Source: Castanea sativa (lineage: Eukaryota > Streptophyta > Magnoliopsida > Fagales > Fagaceae). From it: DNA of 64,000 nt. The notes under the pieces were generated by a model. The model was not told the origin of the DNA. It made no database searches and saw nothing but the letters and a program-made list of their open reading frames with translations. Positions 55,957 through 64,000 of the stretch are shown here, piece after piece (the stretch's first letter is position 1; the number at the start of each line of letters is the position of its first letter). The position numbers were made by a program, and so were the translations under genes. Where the stretch lies: assembly GCF_040712315.1 (NCBI RefSeq), contig NC_134021.1:23896501-23960500 (forward strand), in the 5' to 3' direction.

Positions 55957-56459
55957 GAACTCCCAGGCTAACAGGAAAATACTAAAATTCCCACAAAAAG
56001 AGGGGGAGAAACAAAAAAAAACACAGAGAGAACCAAGAAACAAAAACCAAAAAGAAATCAGATATTTGCAAAAGGGAAGAAGAAGAAGGAAGAAGAAGAA
56101 AAAGCTTACCTCAAAGAAGAGAAGCGAGAAGCCCAGCAACCAAGCAAACACCAACTCGGAAAGAAGTGAAGAAATATACGAAGAGGGTGCTCAGAGGGGA
56201 TGAACTGAAATTTGAAAGAAAATGAAAGGTAAAGTAGAAAGAGAGGAGTTTAAAAACCAAATGGAGGTGAAACCGAAAATCGGCGGGAAACGCAAGGGTC
56301 AAGTAATGAGGACATAATCCTTCTCCAACCACATCACACCACGTGGCCACAACCCACGTAACGCCGCCACCACGCATTCAATGCAGCACGGAATCCCAAA
56401 GGTCAAAAAAAAAAAAAAATTGTTCGTCTTCCACGATCGTCACTGACGACCATGAAACC
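55957..56459 (-). promoter_or_regulatory. Leader and probable 5' UTR intron of the antisense gene
   Basis: A donor-like GAG|GTAAGCTT lies at about 56110 and an acceptor after a pyrimidine-rich tract ends in TTTTAG near 55985, just ahead of the antisense ATG. The promoter would lie between here and the 3' LTR; no certain TATA box was found. Confidence 0.4.
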
Positions 56460-56936
56460 CGGGGGGCATCTGATGGGACTGACGAAGTTAAACATCGACG
56501 AGGTAGCCTTTACGGACGAACCTGACCAGTTATCCGCGTCATTAGAGAAAGAGTTAATGCCATTCAATGCTGCCAATAAAGCCTCAACTGTTACAAGACC
56601 AGCTGGACGAACCGATGGAAACGCATTAAAACCCATTACTCCACCAGATACGTTATCAGGGGAGTCATTAACACCCCAACGGCTATAATCCCCAAGGATA
56701 TATAAAACCCTCATAACACCAATACAAGGTTCACACAGCATCGCAACCTATACTAAGTTATTCTTGATATTTTGACTATTGCCTTCTTTCACACTGACTT
56801 TGCCATCAGAAGCGTTGTGGCAGGTACCACACCGGTGACTTATTTGAATAAGTTCTTGCTCCTGTAGGTTCGTCAGAGTACTACCAGGAACCATCTGGAC
56901 GAATCCCAGAGAAACCGACGAGATTCTGCTTCATCA
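56459..56936 (+). repeat. Polypurine tract and 3' LTR of element 2
   Basis: A G-rich tract (GGGGGGCA) precedes the LTR start TGATGGGACTG at 56471. The LTR ends CTTCATCA at 56936. Confidence 0.9.
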
Positions 56937-56941
56937 CCCTC

Positions 56942-58111
56942 ACTAATTCTTTTAGCTTTTTCTTGTAACGTGAGGTTGGCTAATTATCATTTTATTTAAT
57001 TATCCAATGCATCATACGGATTAACAACTAGTTATAAGATAAAACTTAAATATCTTATCTCTCTCTACTTGACTATCCTCTTTTTATTTTTATCCTCTTA
57101 TTTTTCAATAACTCCAACCAAATAGACCCTATTCTAGTTTCATCCCAACTTTGAGCTAGGAAAAAAGAAGAAAAAAAACTCACCCGGACGAAGATATTTT
57201 GCCATGTTGATTTTAATTTGCACATCTATGTTAGTTTCTTACAAACTGATACCCGAATCTTCGAAATAGATCTTCCTTGGGTTGGGTGTCGATTGATGTT
57301 TGGATGTCGACTTTCACAAATAGAATATGCCAAAATTCAGTTGAAAACTTTGCTTCAATATCGATCCACCGATGAAGACACGCGTTAGCACTATTAAGCC
57401 AAGTGTCAAGTGATATCATTTATTAGTACTACTAAACCTGCCCACAAGAAGAAGAAAATACCAACTTTGCTCAAACCAAATCCCATGTTAAATTTACGTG
57501 TAAGCATCTCCTTTGTCCATTTAAGGAAAGCAAAGCAGCTGCCTTTTATAAAAGAATGCTAAATGTCCTGGAAGTTTTATATATAAAACTTATAGTTAGT
57601 TTTAATAATCTTATAATCAGATATTTTTTATTTTATAAAAGTATTTAAATTGTCTTAGTAAAATTTGTATTACTTCTAATATCTTGAATCTGAAAATTAA
57701 TACCAATGCTAAAAAGAAAAAAGAAAAAGAATAACTGATTATCGTGACAGCATTTTATATTTTCTATAAAAATAATACAGGATCAAAATTTTCTTAAAAT
57801 ATCTTATTATAAACAAATTATGAGCTTCTAAAAAATCAGGTGAAAAATTAACCATGATAATAATAATTAAATACAGTTATTAATGAACGCTAATAAATCA
57901 AAACCAGAAAATTAGAAGCCTACACAATTTCACGCTCTACCACCATTATTTTTAAAACTTTAATTCTAAAATTAATAACACAAGCTTCAAGTAACGCAAA
58001 ATTTTCTCTCAACATTGTACGGACACAAATTTTTTTACATTTTTATTAGTATTATTTACAACTCAGTAGTTTTTTGTTTTTGGGTTTGGTTGGCAGCAAG
58101 CGAGACGAGAA
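56942..58111. other. Intergenic region upstream of the helicase gene
   Basis: AT-rich DNA with no gene recognised. A 62-codon minus-strand frame (57419-57231) is unremarkable. Confidence 0.6.
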
Positions 58112-58314
58112 TTGAAAAATGAGGAAACAGTATTGAAAAAGGTAAGAAAAGAAACGAAAAAACCTGAAAAAAATCTCATTTCATTGATCTTCTCACGATT
58201 TCGAATCGATACGATACCGATATTTTCGCTTTCTTTGTCCGATCCAGCTCTCCTTCTTCACCAAGTCATAGCGTTTTCCCCTAAAATTCCATTTCTTTTA
58301 GATCCAAGCTCTTC

Positions 58315-58318
<4 letters not shown>

Positions 58319-58346
<28 letters not shown>
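58319..58346 (+). repeat. CT microsatellite in the helicase leader
   Basis: Fourteen CT repeats lie about 260 bases upstream of the start codon, probably in the 5' UTR. An 86-codon frame crosses it (58112-58372) but has no family resemblance. A 5' UTR intron ending near 58480 is possible, not shown. Confidence 0.6.
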
Positions 58347-58349
<3 letters not shown>

Positions 58350-58604
58350 GTTACTCGAGGTTCGTAGAATAAAAGTGCTTATTAATTTCATTATTTTAAT
58401 TGCATAGTTATATATATATTTTGTTTGATTTTGTGTTTGTTTAGCTTAATCGTAGTTGATCAATCAAGTTGTTGTATAGGGTAAAGGCTTAAGAGGATTA
58501 ATTTGATTTGGAGTTTGCATTTGGTGGATTTGGGTTTTTGGGTTTTTGGCTGTTGTAATTGGGGATTTCTTAATTGAGGGAAAAAGAAAAAAGTTTTAGC
58601 AATT

Positions 58605-62955
<4,351 letters not shown>

Positions 62956-64000
62956 GCCTGCTGTATACCGAATTTGTACCTTGTTTTTCTAAGTATATAA
63001 ATATATTTTTCTCCGAATTCAAGGATTATTGTTCTCTCTTTTTTTGGGTTAGTTGTTCTGAGTTTCATTGGGGTTCTAATATAGGAATCAGTAAATGCCA
63101 TGTTGAAATTCATGGATAGGGCTGTTGGTTTGATTTATCCGTATTATTAACGGAAGTTGGAAGGTTTTTCATGATAATGCCAATAAGACGCCGATTATCC
63201 ATTTTCAAAGAAACATATACGCTTGGCATGATGTACAAATTAGTCCGGCAATTAAATGGGAGATGAGTTTAAATAAGAGAGAGTTGGGCAATTGTCCCTA
63301 GGTTTTTTTATTGGTAAGAAGGATGAGAAAATGGAAAGAAGAAAAAATAATTTTTGAAGCTTGATTTTAAAAGGTTTGGCTGCCGACATTGGCGGGGCAC
63401 ATTTGTATCTGACAGATGATTGAAACATTGCTGATTACGATTGAGGAAAAAGGAGCAAGAGGGATGTTTTATTATGCTACACCACATTAGGGAACATATC
63501 ATATGATTGTCATTGACTCGTATGAAAGACTCAAAACTATTCTCGTGGAAGATAGCTTGACAAATAATCCCAACTAATCAATATATGAAAAGCGCGAATG
63601 CGCAGATCCACAGTAGCTACCGTAATTTTTGGTATTAGATCCACAGTAGCTACAATAATTTTTGGTTTGTTCAATTGTTGCTATAGCTACAGTACTTTTT
63701 TTTTTTTTTTTTTTTCATTCAGTTTATGCCTTCTTTTTCTTTTAAATATTTATATGAACTGACATATATATTATTATACAGACACAATATTTTCATAATT
63801 ATAGAGGTGCCAATTTTTTATAGGTTGAAATAAAATAATAAAATATAAGTCTGTGACTAATCACAACTGAAAATAAATGTTTTTTAAAAATGTTATAATG
63901 CTTGTTGTGTGAATGTGTAAAAGTTACAGTACTTTTTGGTTTGTTCAATGGCTTTTTAAAAAAAATTTATATGAGCTTGCATATTATACTGACACAAAAT
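62956..64000. other. 3' flank of the helicase gene and repeats
   Basis: The 3' UTR begins here; an AT-rich TATAAATATA near 62996 may aid polyadenylation. Further on, AGATCCACAGTAGCTAC occurs twice (about 63605 and 63640), and CAGTACTTTTTGGTTTGTTCAAT-like words recur near 63690 and 63928, pointing to a degenerate small transposon. No gene seen. Confidence 0.5.

Larger units (their letters stand above)
47452..56936 (+). mobile_element. Element 2: Ty3/gypsy Tat-type LTR retrotransposon, 9.5 kb
   Basis: LTRs of 465 and 466 bp (47452-47916 and 56471-56936), both TG..CA, are flanked by perfect 5-bp target duplications CCCTC (47447-47451 and 56937-56941). Internal order: TGGCGCC-type primer site, gag, protease, RT, RNase H, second RNase H, integrase, a short tandem array, a spliced antisense gene, polypurine tract. 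By eye the LTRs differ at about 4 percent. A few stops and frame changes inactivate gag-pol, while integrase stays open. Confidence 0.95.

Noticed and set aside
55957..56154. Hydrophobic N-terminal extension of the antisense ORF as a signal or membrane segment
   Set aside because: The Phe/Leu run coincides with a pyrimidine-rich tract bounded by a GTAAG donor and a TTTTAG acceptor, so it is more likely a 5' UTR intron.
58112..58372. 86-codon upstream frame before the helicase
   Set aside because: Half of it is encoded by the CT microsatellite; no conserved peptide is recognised.

Overview
This window is nuclear DNA of a eudicot plant. The evidence is three intron-rich host genes with plant-type protein families, AT-rich intergenic DNA with many CT/GA microsatellites, and LTR retrotransposons of the plant Tat and CRM-like Ty3/gypsy types. 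A woody eudicot (the repeat style recalls Fagales) is a guess, not a result.

Layout. 1-190: 3' end of a Ty1/copia element, with its LTR starting at 191. 760-6100: intergenic DNA with small inverted-repeat elements and a 156-bp tandem duplication. 6108-10069 (+): an eight-exon lipid phosphate phosphatase delta / sphingoid-phosphate phosphatase gene; intron 7 holds a Mutator-like element that itself carries a 5'-truncated LINE. 11691-18936 (-): an eleven-exon PP2A catalytic subunit gene of exactly 313 codons, convergent with the first gene. 19753-21482: a non-autonomous Mutator-like element with a 9-bp target duplication. 21492-26728: AT-rich repeats. 26734-39133: a decayed Tat-type element (element 1). 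40010-41493: a large fold-back element. 42416-47164 (-): a CRM-like gypsy element with matching 5-bp target duplications but most of pol deleted. 47452-56936: a second Tat-type element (element 2) with perfect 5-bp target duplications. 58605-62955 (+): a six-exon DED1/DDX3-type DEAD-box RNA helicase gene. 62956-64000: intergenic.

The three host genes look intact: every exon junction I placed keeps frame and every catalytic motif is present. They act in sphingolipid-phosphate breakdown, protein dephosphorylation and RNA unwinding, and nothing suggests a joint pathway. All three carry a GA or CT repeat in the leader.

The most interesting signal is in the two Tat elements. Each has, between pol and the 3' LTR, a tandem-repeat array followed by an antisense gene interrupted by spliceosomal-type introns. 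In element 2 three introns can be removed to give one frame of 653 codons, broken only by two nonsense codons. In element 1 an intron falls after the same Trp-Gly-Thr-Pro motif and in the same phase (1). Element 1's array has 13 units of about 151 bp, within which a five-unit block is duplicated as a 754-bp higher-order repeat.

Limits: all alignments were done by eye. LTR divergences, element boundaries without target duplications, UTRs and family assignments are estimates.
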